Assembly: GCA_019285715.1 (NCBI GenBank)
Contig: CP079108.1
Span: forward strand, 2,743,001 to 2,807,000
DNA: 64,000 nucleotides
Direction: 5' to 3'
Origin: Sphingosinicellaceae bacterium
GTDB taxonomy: Bacteria; Pseudomonadota; Alphaproteobacteria; Sphingomonadales; Sphingomonadaceae
The notes under the pieces are model-generated. The model was not told the origin of the DNA. It did no database searches and saw only the letters and a program-made list of their open reading frames with translations. Positions 51,156 to 59,526 of the stretch are shown here, piece by piece (within the stretch, counting starts at the first letter, position 1; each line of letters opens with the position of its first letter). The position numbers and the translations under genes are program-made.

Positions 51156-52183
51156 CAGGCCCCTCCCGGCAGGAGCAGGCTGGTATCACCGTAGCTGTAG
51201 AACCGGTAGCCGGTCGCTACCGCGTGGGCGTAGGCGGCGCGCATCGTGTCGAGGCCCATCATCGCGCTGACCAGCATGAACAGGGTCGAGCGCGGCAGGT
51301 GGAAGTTGGTCAGCAGGCCGTCAACGGCGCGGAAGCCGTAGCCGGGCGTGATGAAGATACGGGTGTCGCCGGTCCACGCGCCCGGGCCGGCAGCGGCGGC
51401 GCTCTCGAGGCACCGCAGCGAGGTGGTGCCGACCGCGATCACCCGGCCGCCTGCCGCACGTGCAGCAGCGAGGCGTGCGGCAGTGGCGGCATCGAGGCTG
51501 CCCCATTCGGCATGCATGCGGTGTTCGTCGGTGTCGTCGGCCTTGACCGGCAGGAAGGTGCCGGCGCCGACGTGGAGGGTCACCGTCTCGCGCCCGATGC
51601 CCGCGGCGGCGAGCGCCTCGAATAGCGCCGGGGTGAAGTGCAGGCCGGCGGTCGGCGCGGCGACGGCGCCGGGGGCGGCGGCGTAGAGTGTCTGGTAGTC
51701 CTCGGCATCGCGTGCATCGACGGCGCGCTTCGAGGCGATATAGGGCGGCAGCGGCATGGTCCCGGCGCGGGCGAGCGCGGCTTCGAAACTGTCCTCAGAA
51801 GCGAAGCGCCAGCGGACCGCACCCTCGTCCGACTTCTCGAGCGCGGTGCCCGTCAGCCCGTGGCCGAAGTCGATGACGTCGCCGGAGACTACCCGACGCG
51901 CGTTCCGGACAAAACTCCACCATTCGCGCTCGCCGAGGCGCTGGTGGAGGGTGACGCCGATAGTTGCGTCACCGCGCTTGCCGCTGAGCTGGGCGGGGAT
52001 GACTCGCGTGTCGTTGAAGACCAGCACATCGCCGCGGCGCAGACGCGACGGCAGGTCGGCGATGCCGAGGTCGGTCATGTGTTCGGGGGTGACCTCGAGG
52101 AGCCGTGCGGAGTCGCGAGGGGATGCGGGGCGCAGCGCGATCCGGTCGGCGGGCAAGTCGAAGTCGAAGTCGGAGACGCGCAT
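51155..52183 (-). CDS. queA: S-adenosylmethionine:tRNA ribosyltransferase-isomerase
   Basis: A 342-residue QueA, transferring the ribosyl part of S-adenosylmethionine to preQ1 in tRNA to give epoxyqueuosine. It begins [19 protein letters not shown], with [18 protein letters not shown] near residue 50, [16 protein letters not shown] near 180, [11 protein letters not shown], and [20 protein letters not shown] before the end. The ATG at 52183 is used because family members start MRVxDFDF; the frame is open for 18 more codons. Next come the GNAT and tgt genes, one queuosine unit. Confidence 0.95.
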   Translation of the reverse strand: MRVSDFDFDLPADRIALRPASPRDSARLLEVTPEHMTDLGIADLPSRLRRGDVLVFNDTRVIPAQLSGKRGDATIGVTLHQRLGEREWWSFVRNARRVVSGDVIDFGHGLTGTALEKSDEGAVRWRFASEDSFEAALARAGTMPLPPYIASKRAVDARDAEDYQTLYAAAPGAVAAPTAGLHFTPALFEALAAAGIGRETVTLHVGAGTFLPVKADDTDEHRMHAEWGSLDAATAARLAAARAAGGRVIAVGTTSLRCLESAAAAGPGAWTGDTRIFITPGYGFRAVDGLLTNFHLPRSTLFMLVSAMMGLDTMRAAYAHAVATGYRFYSYGDTSLLLPGGA

Positions 52184-52194
52184 CTGTTTCTCTG

Positions 52195-52299
52195 CTCCCA
52201 TCCCGGTACGGGAGGGGTCGGGGGTGGGACCTGGCATAAGCTCGGCAGACGGAGCCTGCGCAAGACCCTTCCCAAACCTTCCCGTTCCGGGAAGGGGGC
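52195..52299. repeat. small inverted repeats between the peptidyl-prolyl isomerase gene and queA
   Basis: Two hairpins, CTCCCATCCCGGTACGGGAG at 52195-52214 and CCTTCCCG-TTC-CGGGAAGG at 52277-52295, with similar composition. They look like a degenerate member of the same REP class that also formed the tgt tail. Read-through from the upstream isomerase gene to queA may end here. Confidence 0.45.
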
Positions 52300-52320
52300 C
52301 GCTCGATGCTCGACGCTAGC

Positions 52321-53100
52321 TCAGGGCTTCGGCGGGATCGGGGTCGAAGGTGCCGTTTCTGGAACCGGCGCGGTCGGCGGCGTCGGCGCGGCTGGCGCGG
52401 CACCCGGAGCCGGCCCGTCGATCAGCGGGTTCGGCGCGCGGGTCGGGATCGGCGTCCCCGGCGCGGGCGGCGGGACGTTGTCGCTGCCGATCGAGGCCTG
52501 GATGATCTTCGAGGGATTGGTCGGCGGCTCGCCGCGCTCGATCGAGTCGACATACTCCATTCCCGAGAACACCCGGCCCCACACCGTGTAGCTGTGGTCG
52601 AGCTTCAGCACCGGCTGCAGGACAATATAGAACTGGCTGTTGGCGCTGTCGTTCGAGGCGGCGCGGGCCATCGCGACGGCACCGCGGACGTGCGGCAGGT
52701 CGTTGAACTCGGCCTTCAGGTCGGGAAGCTTGGAGCCGCCCTGCCCGGTGCCGGTCGGATCGCCCCCCTGCGCCATGAAACCCTCGATGACACGGTGGAA
52801 GACAGTGCCGTCGTAGAAATGCTGGCGAACCAGTGTCTTGATGCGCTCGATGTGCGCCGGGGCTATGTCGGGGCGCATCGCGATGCCGACGCGGCCACCG
52901 GTCGACAGGTCGAGGTAAAGCGTGTTGTCGGGCGTCAGCGGCGGGGCCGGCTTGACAACGATGGGCGCCATCTTGGGCAGCGCCTTGGGGGTCGTCGCGA
53001 CCTCCGGAGCCTTGCCCGGGGGCTGCTGCGCCAGCACCGGCGCAGTGGCCATTGCCGCCACCGCGAAGATCAGCATCAGTCTGTTCATCATGCCCCGCAT
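52321..53100 (-). CDS. peptidyl-prolyl cis-trans isomerase, cyclophilin type (periplasmic)
   Basis: A 259-residue cyclophilin with signal peptide (MLIFAVAAMATAPVLA), so periplasmic. The core at residues 75-205 shows YDGTVFHRVIEGFMAQGGDP (Phe and catalytic Arg of the active site), LPHVRGAVAMARAASNDSANSQFYI and LDHSYTVWGRVFSGM, where many family members have a Trp near WGRV. The C-terminal 55 residues are proline/alanine rich (PPPAPGTPIPTRAPNPLID), a linker-like tail with no fold. It speeds proline isomerisation in exported proteins. Start 53100 is one of three nearby ATGs. Confidence 0.9.
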   Translation of the reverse strand: MRGMMNRLMLIFAVAAMATAPVLAQQPPGKAPEVATTPKALPKMAPIVVKPAPPLTPDNTLYLDLSTGGRVGIAMRPDIAPAHIERIKTLVRQHFYDGTVFHRVIEGFMAQGGDPTGTGQGGSKLPDLKAEFNDLPHVRGAVAMARAASNDSANSQFYIVLQPVLKLDHSYTVWGRVFSGMEYVDSIERGEPPTNPSKIIQASIGSDNVPPPAPGTPIPTRAPNPLIDGPAPGAAPAAPTPPTAPVPETAPSTPIPPKP

Positions 53101-53132
53101 CTGCCGTCCAATCGATGACGTGGCAATGAACA

Positions 53133-53639
53133 TTACTTGGCGGCGGCTGCAGCGTTCGCCGTGACCCGATCGACGATGTCGACCGCGATCCGTGGCGTCA
53201 CGAATTTGCGGATGTCGCCGCCATAGACCGCGATCTCCTTGACCAGCCTGGAGGCAATCGGCTGGAGCGCGACGTCGGCCATCAGGAAAACCGTCTCGAT
53301 GCGGCTGTTGAGCTGCTGGTTCATGCCCGCCATCTGATATTCGTACTCGAAGTCGGCGACCGCCCGGAGCCCGCGGATGATCATCGAGGCGCCCTGCGCC
53401 TCGGCGAACTTCATCAGCAGCGCGTCAAACTCGACGACCTTGATGCCCGGCATGCCCTCGGTCTCGCGGCGGACATGGTCGACGCGCTCGGCCAGAGTGA
53501 ACATCGGCGATTTCGACGGGTTGGTCGCGACCCCGATGACGAGCTGGTCGACTAGCTTGGCACCGCGCCGGATGATGTCCATGTGGCCGAGCGTGACGGG
53601 GTCGAACGTCCCCGGATAGACGCCGATGCGGTTGGTCAT
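53133..53639 (-). CDS. coaD: pantetheine-phosphate adenylyltransferase
   Basis: A 168-residue nucleotidyltransferase of the coenzyme A pathway, joining 4'-phosphopantetheine and ATP to dephospho-CoA. The N-terminal YPGTFDPVTLGHMDIIRR has the (T/H)xGH signature; RGLRAVADFEYEYQMAGMN is the substrate loop, and SRLVKEIAVYGGDI is the ISS-like ATP motif, here IASRL. Size is normal. It lies 21 bases after the prenyl diphosphate synthase gene and upstream of the cyclophilin gene on the same strand. Confidence 0.96.
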   Translation of the reverse strand: MTNRIGVYPGTFDPVTLGHMDIIRRGAKLVDQLVIGVATNPSKSPMFTLAERVDHVRRETEGMPGIKVVEFDALLMKFAEAQGASMIIRGLRAVADFEYEYQMAGMNQQLNSRIETVFLMADVALQPIASRLVKEIAVYGGDIRKFVTPRIAVDIVDRVTANAAAAAK

Positions 53640-53660
53640 GGTCGGCCCCCAGTCATCTGG

Positions 53661-54575
53661 CTAGCGGTCGCGCTCGATCGCGAAGACCGCGATGGCGCGG
53701 AGCAGGTCGGCCTCCTGGCCGAAATGCTGGAGGTGTTCGATCGCCTGGTCGATCAGCATCTTGGCCTGGGTCCGGGCCCGCTCGACGCCAAGCAGCGAGA
53801 CGAACGTCGCCTTGCCGCGGCCGGCGTCCTTGTGGACCGCCTTGCCGGTCGATTCGGCATCGCCCTCGACGTCGAGCAGGTCGTCGGCGATCTGAAACGC
53901 CAGGCCGAGGTCGCGGGCATAGCCCCTCAACGGTGTCCGCGACGCCTCGGGAATACGCCCCATGATCGCTCCCGCCTCGAGGCAGAAGCCAATCAGCGCC
54001 CCGGTCTTGAGCTGCTGCAGCCGGGTCGTCTCGCCGAGGTCGAAGGGCGTATCCTCGGCCGCCAGGTCCATCATCTGGCCGCCAGCCATGCCCGACGGGC
54101 CAGACGCGCGGGCGAGTTCGAGCACGAGCTCGGCGCGGGCGAACGGGTCTTCGTGAGTGGCGGGGTCGGCGAGCACCTCGAAGGCGAAGGCGTGGAGCGA
54201 ATCGCCCGCCAGCACCGCGGTCGCCTCGTCGAAGGCCTTGTGGACGGTCGGCTTGCCGCGGCGCAGGTCGTCGTCGTCCATGCACGGCAGGTCGTCGTGG
54301 ATCAGGCTGTAGCAGTGCACCGCCTCGATCGCGATGGCGACGCGCAGCGCGCGCTCACGGTCGACGTGGAACAGATCGCACGCGGCGACCACGAGCAGCG
54401 GCCGCATGCGCTTGCCGCCGCCGATGACCGCATGACGCATCGCCTCGTAAAGGCGCGCGCGACCATCGTCGGGAACCGGCAGGAGGCGCTCGAAGCGCTG
54501 GTCCATGGTGCGCCCGATCGCGTCGAGCGCGGGCTTCAGACTGATCGAGGCCTGAACCAAGTTCGTCGACGCCAT
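53661..54575 (-). CDS. ispA: polyprenyl diphosphate synthase (farnesyl diphosphate synthase type)
   Basis: A 304-residue trans-prenyltransferase. The first aspartate-rich motif is IHDDLPCMDDDDLRRG near residue 93-105 and the second is ADDLLDVEGD near residue 225; GGGKRMRP binds isopentenyl diphosphate. The pattern before the first motif and the two-residue insertion in DDLPCMD fit the farnesyl/geranylgeranyl class of bacteria. Its ATG overlaps the xseB stop by one base, the classic xseB-ispA order; dxs, often next, is not present. Confidence 0.93.
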   Translation of the reverse strand: MASTNLVQASISLKPALDAIGRTMDQRFERLLPVPDDGRARLYEAMRHAVIGGGKRMRPLLVVAACDLFHVDRERALRVAIAIEAVHCYSLIHDDLPCMDDDDLRRGKPTVHKAFDEATAVLAGDSLHAFAFEVLADPATHEDPFARAELVLELARASGPSGMAGGQMMDLAAEDTPFDLGETTRLQQLKTGALIGFCLEAGAIMGRIPEASRTPLRGYARDLGLAFQIADDLLDVEGDAESTGKAVHKDAGRGKATFVSLLGVERARTQAKMLIDQAIEHLQHFGQEADLLRAIAVFAIERDR

Positions 54576-54820
54576 CAGGCCGGATCGAGCGGCTTGAGGC
54601 CGATCGCGCGGCCGTCGGCGCTCAGCTGGATCGCCTCAATCCGTGCCGTCGCGCCCGCCAGCTTCTTTTCGCAGTGATCTTTCAGCGTCTGCCCCTCGGT
54701 ATACAGGTCGATCGATGTCTCGAGCGGCGTGTCGCCGGCCTCGAGACTGTGCACGATGGCCTCGAGACGCTTGAGCGCCGCCTCGAAGCTGAGGTTCTCG
54801 ATCGAATTGGTGTCGTCCAT
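54575..54820 (-). CDS. xseB: exodeoxyribonuclease VII small subunit
   Basis: An 81-residue XseB, forming with the large subunit (not in the window) an exonuclease that degrades single-stranded DNA. The three-helix pattern is LSFEAALKRLEAIVHSLEAG, TPLETSIDLYTEGQTLKDHC and EKKLAGATARIEAIQ. It is normal size and overlaps the next gene by one base. Third-position GC is high, and there is no sign of decay. Confidence 0.93.
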   Translation of the reverse strand: MDDTNSIENLSFEAALKRLEAIVHSLEAGDTPLETSIDLYTEGQTLKDHCEKKLAGATARIEAIQLSADGRAIGLKPLDPA

Positions 54821-54876
54821 GCGCGCAACTGATGGACGGACGGTCGGCGAGGGTCAAGCGCGACCCCACACGTGCG

Positions 54877-55515
54877 TCAGGCTGCCAACGCCTTCTGTTC
54901 CCGCGCGACCCACCCAGCGAAGCTCGGTCGCGCGATCATTGCCGCCAGATAAGCAGCCAATTTCGGGTGGCGGTCGGCGCAGGGAGCACAGCCGACGTGG
55001 CCGATATTGACGAACGGCGAAGTCACCGCGATGTCGGCCAGCGTCAGTCGGTCGCCGACGAGGAAGCCGCTGGCGGGGATAACGCCTTCCAGATAGTCGA
55101 GCAGGGGCGGCATCTCGTTGGCTTCGGCCGCATCGGCCATCGCGAGGTCGCCGGGCTTACCGAGGAAGCGCGGGCTGACGATCCGGTTGAAGAACAATTT
55201 GCCGCCGCAGGCCGCGACGATGGTGTCGGCGAACTCGTCGAACCAGATCGTCTGGCCGCGCAGCTTCGGGTCGGCAGGGATCAGTTCGGGCGATGGATGC
55301 AGCGCCTCGAGGTAGTGGATGATCGCGCTCGAATCGGCGAGGCGGTAGTCCCCATCCTCGAACGCCGGCATCTTGCGGAACGGACTGGCGGCGAGGAAGC
55401 CTGGGTCGGTCGACCCTAGACCGGCGTTCTTGACGGTAAGCTGGATGCCCTTCTCTGCGGCGAACGCCAACACCTTGCGGACGAAAGGCGACATCGAATT
55501 TCCGTACAGGATCAT
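54877..55515 (-). CDS. glutathione S-transferase family protein
   Basis: A 212-residue GST. The thioredoxin-like N-terminal domain begins MILYGNSMSPFVRKVL, with the Ser of SPF in the catalytic position, then FRKMPAFEDGDYRLADSSAIIHYL with the cis-Pro and the glutathione-binding DSSAI; the helical domain covers residues 85-212. Its ATG overlaps the acyl-CoA ligase stop (ATGA), so it is the last gene of an operon with the ligase and a metallo-beta-lactamase hydrolase. Its substrate is unknown; detoxification or a thiol-dependent step of the same pathway is possible. Confidence 0.9.
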   Translation of the reverse strand: MILYGNSMSPFVRKVLAFAAEKGIQLTVKNAGLGSTDPGFLAASPFRKMPAFEDGDYRLADSSAIIHYLEALHPSPELIPADPKLRGQTIWFDEFADTIVAACGGKLFFNRIVSPRFLGKPGDLAMADAAEANEMPPLLDYLEGVIPASGFLVGDRLTLADIAVTSPFVNIGHVGCAPCADRHPKLAAYLAAMIARPSFAGWVAREQKALAA

Positions 55516-57179
55516 GGCGTCTCTCCCCCGACTTTGGCGCGCTCTTCGGCGACCAGTTCCTTGCGGCTGAGCTTGCCGATCATCGTCTTAGGCAGGCTGT
55601 CGCGGATCTCCAGCGCCGCCGCGCGCTCGTGCTTACCGATATGCGCGTTCAAGGCGGCGAGCAACATTTCGCAGCTCGCCTCCGCCCCCTCGACCAGCGT
55701 CACGAAGGCCTTGGGTCGCTCGCCGAGGCGGAGGTCGGGGATGCCGATGACCAGCGCTTCCCGGACGCGCGGGTCGCGGTACAGGATTTCCTCGAGCACC
55801 GATGGAAAGACCTTGAAGCCGCCGACGACGATCATGTCCTTGAGGCGATCGACGACGCTGACATAGCCGTCGGCATCGATGGTGCCGACGTCCCCGGTGC
55901 GCAGCCAGCGGATGCCGTCGTGCTCGATGAAGACGTTGGCGGTCTCGACGTCGTGGCCGTGATAGCCCTGCATGATCTGCGGGCCGGAGACGGTGATCTC
56001 GCCGGGTTCGCCGTCGGGCGCAGGGCGGGTGCAGTCGTCGTTGTCGACGAGGCGGATGTCGGTCTGCGGAAGCGGCTGCCCGATACTGCCGGGCTTGTTG
56101 AGGCCCTTGTACGGGTTGGTCGAGACGACGCCCGAGCTTTCGGTCAGGCCGTAACCCTCGACCACCGTTGCGCCGCTACGCTTCTCGAAAGCGGTCTTCA
56201 GCTCCAGCGGCATCGGCGCGCCGCCGGAGATGCAGATGCGCAGGCTCGACAGGTCGACTTTCTCCAGCCCGGGCGCGTCGAGCAGCGCGCGGTACATCGT
56301 CGGGACGCCGGGGATGGCGGTGATCTTGTGCTTCGGGATCGCCTTGAGCACCGCCTTCAGCTCGAAGCGCGGCAGCATCACGATCTGCCCGCCGCGATGC
56401 ATCGTGCGGTTGAGGACGCAGGTGTTCGCGAAGACGTGGAAGAACGGCAGCGCCCCGAGGATGCGGTCGGGCGCGTTCGGCTCCGGGTCGACGGCATCGA
56501 CCTGCATCGCGTTGACGCTGAGATTTGCGTGGGTCAGCACCGCGCCCTTGGGCGTGCCGGTGGTGCCGCCGGTATACTGGAGCAGAGCGACGTCGCCGGG
56601 AGCAACCGCGGGTGGGTTGGCGAGCGGCTTGTGGCGGAGCAGGTCGGCGAAGCGCGTCGTCCCGGCGGGCAACGCGGCGCAGTCCCGGCGCTTGAACAGG
56701 CGGTACGCGAGCCCGGTCCAGAACGGCAGCACCTCCGGCAGGTCGCCGACGATCAGCCGCAGGCCTTCAACCGGCGCGATGACATCGTAGAGGGCGCACA
56801 CGTTGAGCGTCACCATCGTGACAGTGCCACTGTCGGCGACCTGGGCGCGGAGTTCGTCGGTGGTGTAGAGCGGCGAGAAGTTGACCACCGTCGCGCCCGC
56901 CAGCATCGCGCCGTAGTAGGCGAAGACGTAGTGCGGGCAGTTCGGCAGGAACAACCCGACCTTGTCGCCCGGTCCGATGCCAAGCGCCGTGAACCCGGCG
57001 GCGCTGCGGCGGACCTGGTCCCACGCCTGCGCATAGGTCCAGCGGCGGCCGAGGAATTCGAGGCACGGTGCGTGGGGCGTGCGGGCGGCGGAGTGCGCCA
57101 GGAGTTCGGGGACCGGGCACGGATCGAAGCTGCGGTCCCAGCGCCCGGGGTGAGCGTAGCGCGTGGACCACCGGCTCAT
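55512..57179 (-). CDS. fadD: long-chain-fatty-acid-CoA ligase (FadD-like)
   Basis: A 555-residue AMP-forming acyl-CoA ligase activating a carboxylic acid with ATP and coenzyme A. The P-loop-like motif is LLQYTGGTTGTPKGAVLTH at residues about 200-220, the A5 motif EGYGLTESSGVVSTNP near 345, WLRTGDVGTIDADGYV near 430 and the KTMIGKLSRKEL C-terminal lysine motif. The N-terminal part and length match FadD. It follows the metallo-hydrolase gene with a 4-base overlap and precedes the GST gene likewise, so all three work from one message. The chain length preferred is unknown. Confidence 0.92.
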   Translation of the reverse strand: MSRWSTRYAHPGRWDRSFDPCPVPELLAHSAARTPHAPCLEFLGRRWTYAQAWDQVRRSAAGFTALGIGPGDKVGLFLPNCPHYVFAYYGAMLAGATVVNFSPLYTTDELRAQVADSGTVTMVTLNVCALYDVIAPVEGLRLIVGDLPEVLPFWTGLAYRLFKRRDCAALPAGTTRFADLLRHKPLANPPAVAPGDVALLQYTGGTTGTPKGAVLTHANLSVNAMQVDAVDPEPNAPDRILGALPFFHVFANTCVLNRTMHRGGQIVMLPRFELKAVLKAIPKHKITAIPGVPTMYRALLDAPGLEKVDLSSLRICISGGAPMPLELKTAFEKRSGATVVEGYGLTESSGVVSTNPYKGLNKPGSIGQPLPQTDIRLVDNDDCTRPAPDGEPGEITVSGPQIMQGYHGHDVETANVFIEHDGIRWLRTGDVGTIDADGYVSVVDRLKDMIVVGGFKVFPSVLEEILYRDPRVREALVIGIPDLRLGERPKAFVTLVEGAEASCEMLLAALNAHIGKHERAAALEIRDSLPKTMIGKLSRKELVAEERAKVGGETP

Positions 57180-58249
57180 GCCCGCACGAACCGATCGACC
57201 GCTCCGTCACGGTCGCGCACCACCTGCCCGCGGTTCTCGAGCCAGTGCAGGTGCGCCAGCGCTTCGCCCGACGCCATCATGACGTCGTCGCCGACCGGGC
57301 GGCGGAAGAGGATGGGGAAGGTCTCGAACACCGTGCGCGGCGTGGCGCAGAACGCTTCCAGCTTTTCGAGCTTGTCGAGGTGGTCGTCGCGGAGCTGGTC
57401 GAGCCGGGTGTGCAAGCCATCGAAGGGCTCGTTGTGGGCCGGCAGGACGCGCATCCCGGCGTCGAGGTGGCGCAGCATCTCGATGCTGTCGAGCCAGTCC
57501 TTGAGCGGGTCGGCGTCGGGCTCGGTCGGGTAGACCGAGACGTTCGAGGTGATGCGCGGCAGCACCTGGTCGCCGGCGAGCATCAGGCCCGCCTCGTCGC
57601 ACACCAGGCACGAATGCTCAGGCGAATGGCCGCGCCCGGTGACGATGCGCCACGCCCGTCCGCCGATGGTCAGCACATCACCGTCGCGAATACGCTTGAA
57701 GCCGGCGGGGAGCGGCGAGACGGCCTTGCTGAAGCCGCCCCAGCTTCGCGCCTTGAGGGCGTCGAGCCGCTCTTCGGGCCACGCGGCGCGAGCGTAGAAC
57801 GCGACCGCCTCGGGCGGTGGAGCATCCCGGACGTCGAGGGTCAGGGTCCGCGCCAACAGATACTCGGTGCGCGCGATCTCCAGCGGCAGGCCCCAGCGCT
57901 CGCACAGCCAGCCCGCCAGGCCGAGATGATCGGGGTGATAGTGGGTGACGATTACGCGCGTGACCGGCTTGCCCGCCAGCGCCCCGGCGAACAGCCCGGC
58001 CCAGGTTTTCTTGCCCTGCCCGGTGTTCAGCCCGGTATCGACGATCGCCCAGCCGTTGCCATCATCGAGCACCCACAGGTTGATGTGGTCGAGGCTGAAC
58101 GGCAGCGGCATCCGCAGCCAGAATACGCCGGGCGCGACCTCGAACAGCGTGTCGGGCTCGGGGGTGAAGCGACCGTGGGGGTAGTGCAGCCCGCGCCGAT
58201 CCTCGGGGGTATCAGTCGGGGGCGCGTCGGCGAGGCTCGTGTCCTGCAT
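57176..58249 (-). CDS. metallo-beta-lactamase-fold hydrolase
   Basis: A 357-residue MBL-fold enzyme. The metal-binding motif is VIVTHYHPDHLGLAG around residue 100 (HxHxDH), and later ligands are in GHSPEHSCLVCDEAGLMLAGDQVLP and LPAHNEPFDGL. A C-terminal helical extension LHTRLDQLRDDHLDKL resembles the winged domain of LACTB2-type thioesterases and RNases. In an operon with an acyl-CoA ligase a thioester or lactone hydrolase is the likely role. A TTGACGT half-site lies 16 bases upstream of the start, possibly part of the operator seen at 1482 and 48555. Confidence 0.88.
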   Translation of the reverse strand: MQDTSLADAPPTDTPEDRRGLHYPHGRFTPEPDTLFEVAPGVFWLRMPLPFSLDHINLWVLDDGNGWAIVDTGLNTGQGKKTWAGLFAGALAGKPVTRVIVTHYHPDHLGLAGWLCERWGLPLEIARTEYLLARTLTLDVRDAPPPEAVAFYARAAWPEERLDALKARSWGGFSKAVSPLPAGFKRIRDGDVLTIGGRAWRIVTGRGHSPEHSCLVCDEAGLMLAGDQVLPRITSNVSVYPTEPDADPLKDWLDSIEMLRHLDAGMRVLPAHNEPFDGLHTRLDQLRDDHLDKLEKLEAFCATPRTVFETFPILFRRPVGDDVMMASGEALAHLHWLENRGQVVRDRDGAVDRFVRA

Positions 58250-58329
58250 CGCGCGGGGTGTAGGTTGACGTAAGGGGGAAGTCGAGGGCCGGTCGTTCCG
58301 GGAACTCTCTCGTCCTTACGATCAACCGG

Positions 58330-59121
58330 TTATGCCAGCAGGAACTCGACCAGTGCGCGGACCTTCGCCTGCCGCCACTGCGGGGTCGGGGCGAGGAGCC
58401 AATAGGCGTCGGTGGTCGCCTCGGGCTCGCCGATCGCCACGACGCGGCCTGCGGCGAGGTCGGCGGCCGCCAGCGTCGCCGGTACCTGTGCGATGCCGAA
58501 GCCGAGCGCCGCCGCGTCCAGCGCGAGACCGGCATCGCCGACCGTCAGTCCGCCCGGTCGCACGTCGCCGGGGTGGACGATGCGCAGTGCATCGGCAGGT
58601 GTGCCGGGCGCGCCGACCTCGACCAGCGTCTCGACCGCGATAATCCGCCCGTGAACGCCCTCCTCGGTCGGCTCGCCGCCATAGACCACCGCGAGATCGA
58701 GGTTGGCCTGGGTGAAGTCGACGCCGCCATCGTGCGCCGCCAGCACGAAGCGCGTGTCGGCGTGGTCCTTGGCGTACGCTGCGAGCCGGGCCGCGAGCCA
58801 CTTGGCGGTGAAGTCGCGCGGCGCAGCGATGGTCAGGACCTTCGACCCCTGCGCGTCCTGGAGAATGCGGACCGACTCCTCGAACTGCAGGAACCCGGCA
58901 CGGAGGGCAGGCAGCGCGAGGCTGGCCTCCGGGGTCAGTTCGAGGTTGCGGGTCATGCGCTTGAACAGCACGACGCCGAGCGTGTCCTCCAGCGCGCGGA
59001 TCTGCTGGCCGACTGCGGCGGGGGTGACGGCGAGCTCGTCGGCGGCCTTGGTGAACGACAGGTGGCGTGCGGCGGCGTCGAAGACGCGGAGTGCGTTGAG
59101 CGGGAGATGGGTGCGCTTCAC
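58330..59121 (-). CDS. LysR-family regulator (GcvA-like)
   Basis: A 263-residue LysR regulator. The helix-turn-helix is at residues 8-66 (PLNALRVFDAAARHLSFTKA, then TPAAVGQQIRALEDTLG), and the effector domain begins near 92 (KVLTIAAPRDFTAKWLAARL). The effector domain resembles GcvA-type regulators but the total length is some 30 residues short, with the C-terminus ending at about the last helix. The GTG at 59121 is directly next to the apaG stop. It precedes the metallo-hydrolase/acyl-CoA ligase operon by 80 bases on the same strand, so its target might be that operon. Confidence 0.87.
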   Translation of the reverse strand: MKRTHLPLNALRVFDAAARHLSFTKAADELAVTPAAVGQQIRALEDTLGVVLFKRMTRNLELTPEASLALPALRAGFLQFEESVRILQDAQGSKVLTIAAPRDFTAKWLAARLAAYAKDHADTRFVLAAHDGGVDFTQANLDLAVVYGGEPTEEGVHGRIIAVETLVEVGAPGTPADALRIVHPGDVRPGGLTVGDAGLALDAAALGFGIAQVPATLAAADLAAGRVVAIGEPEATTDAYWLLAPTPQWRQAKVRALVEFLLA

Positions 59122-59526
59122 CTAGTTGAGGCTCGTCCGCGCGTGCGGGCTGTCGAGCGAGAACAGCGGGATCGCGACTTCGAACAGCTCGCCCTCGGCG
59201 GCCATCGCGTAGCTGCCGTGCATGGTGCCCGACGGCGTCGTCAGCGGGCAGCCTGAGACATAGTCGTAAGCTCCGCCGGGCGCGATCACCGGCTGGTCGC
59301 CGACGACGCCCTCGCCCTGGACCTCCTCGGTGCGGCCGCGACCGTCGGTGATGATCCAGTGCCGCGCGATCAGCTGGACGTCGCGCCTGGAGCCATTCTC
59401 GATGCGGATATGATAGGCCCAAACGAAGCGCGCCTGTTCCGGGTCCGACTGGTCGGGCAGGTAGCTCGGGTTGACGCGGACGGTGACGCCCTGCGTGGTT
59501 TCCGAATACGGGAAGAACGCTTCCAT
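59122..59526 (-). CDS. apaG: ApaG protein
   Basis: A 134-residue ApaG-domain protein (all-beta, about the usual 125-135 residues). It has TTQGVTVRVNPSYLPDQSDP at the start, VWAYHIRIENGSRRDVQLIAR, HWIITDGRGRTEEVQGEGVVG and YDYVSGCPLTTPSGTMHGSY. In Salmonella, loss affects Co2+ resistance and Mg2+ efflux, hence the common name; its molecular role is unsettled. The ATG overlaps the stop of metZ by one base, a combination found in several sphingomonads. Confidence 0.93.
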   Translation of the reverse strand: MEAFFPYSETTQGVTVRVNPSYLPDQSDPEQARFVWAYHIRIENGSRRDVQLIARHWIITDGRGRTEEVQGEGVVGDQPVIAPGGAYDYVSGCPLTTPSGTMHGSYAMAAEGELFEVAIPLFSLDSPHARTSLN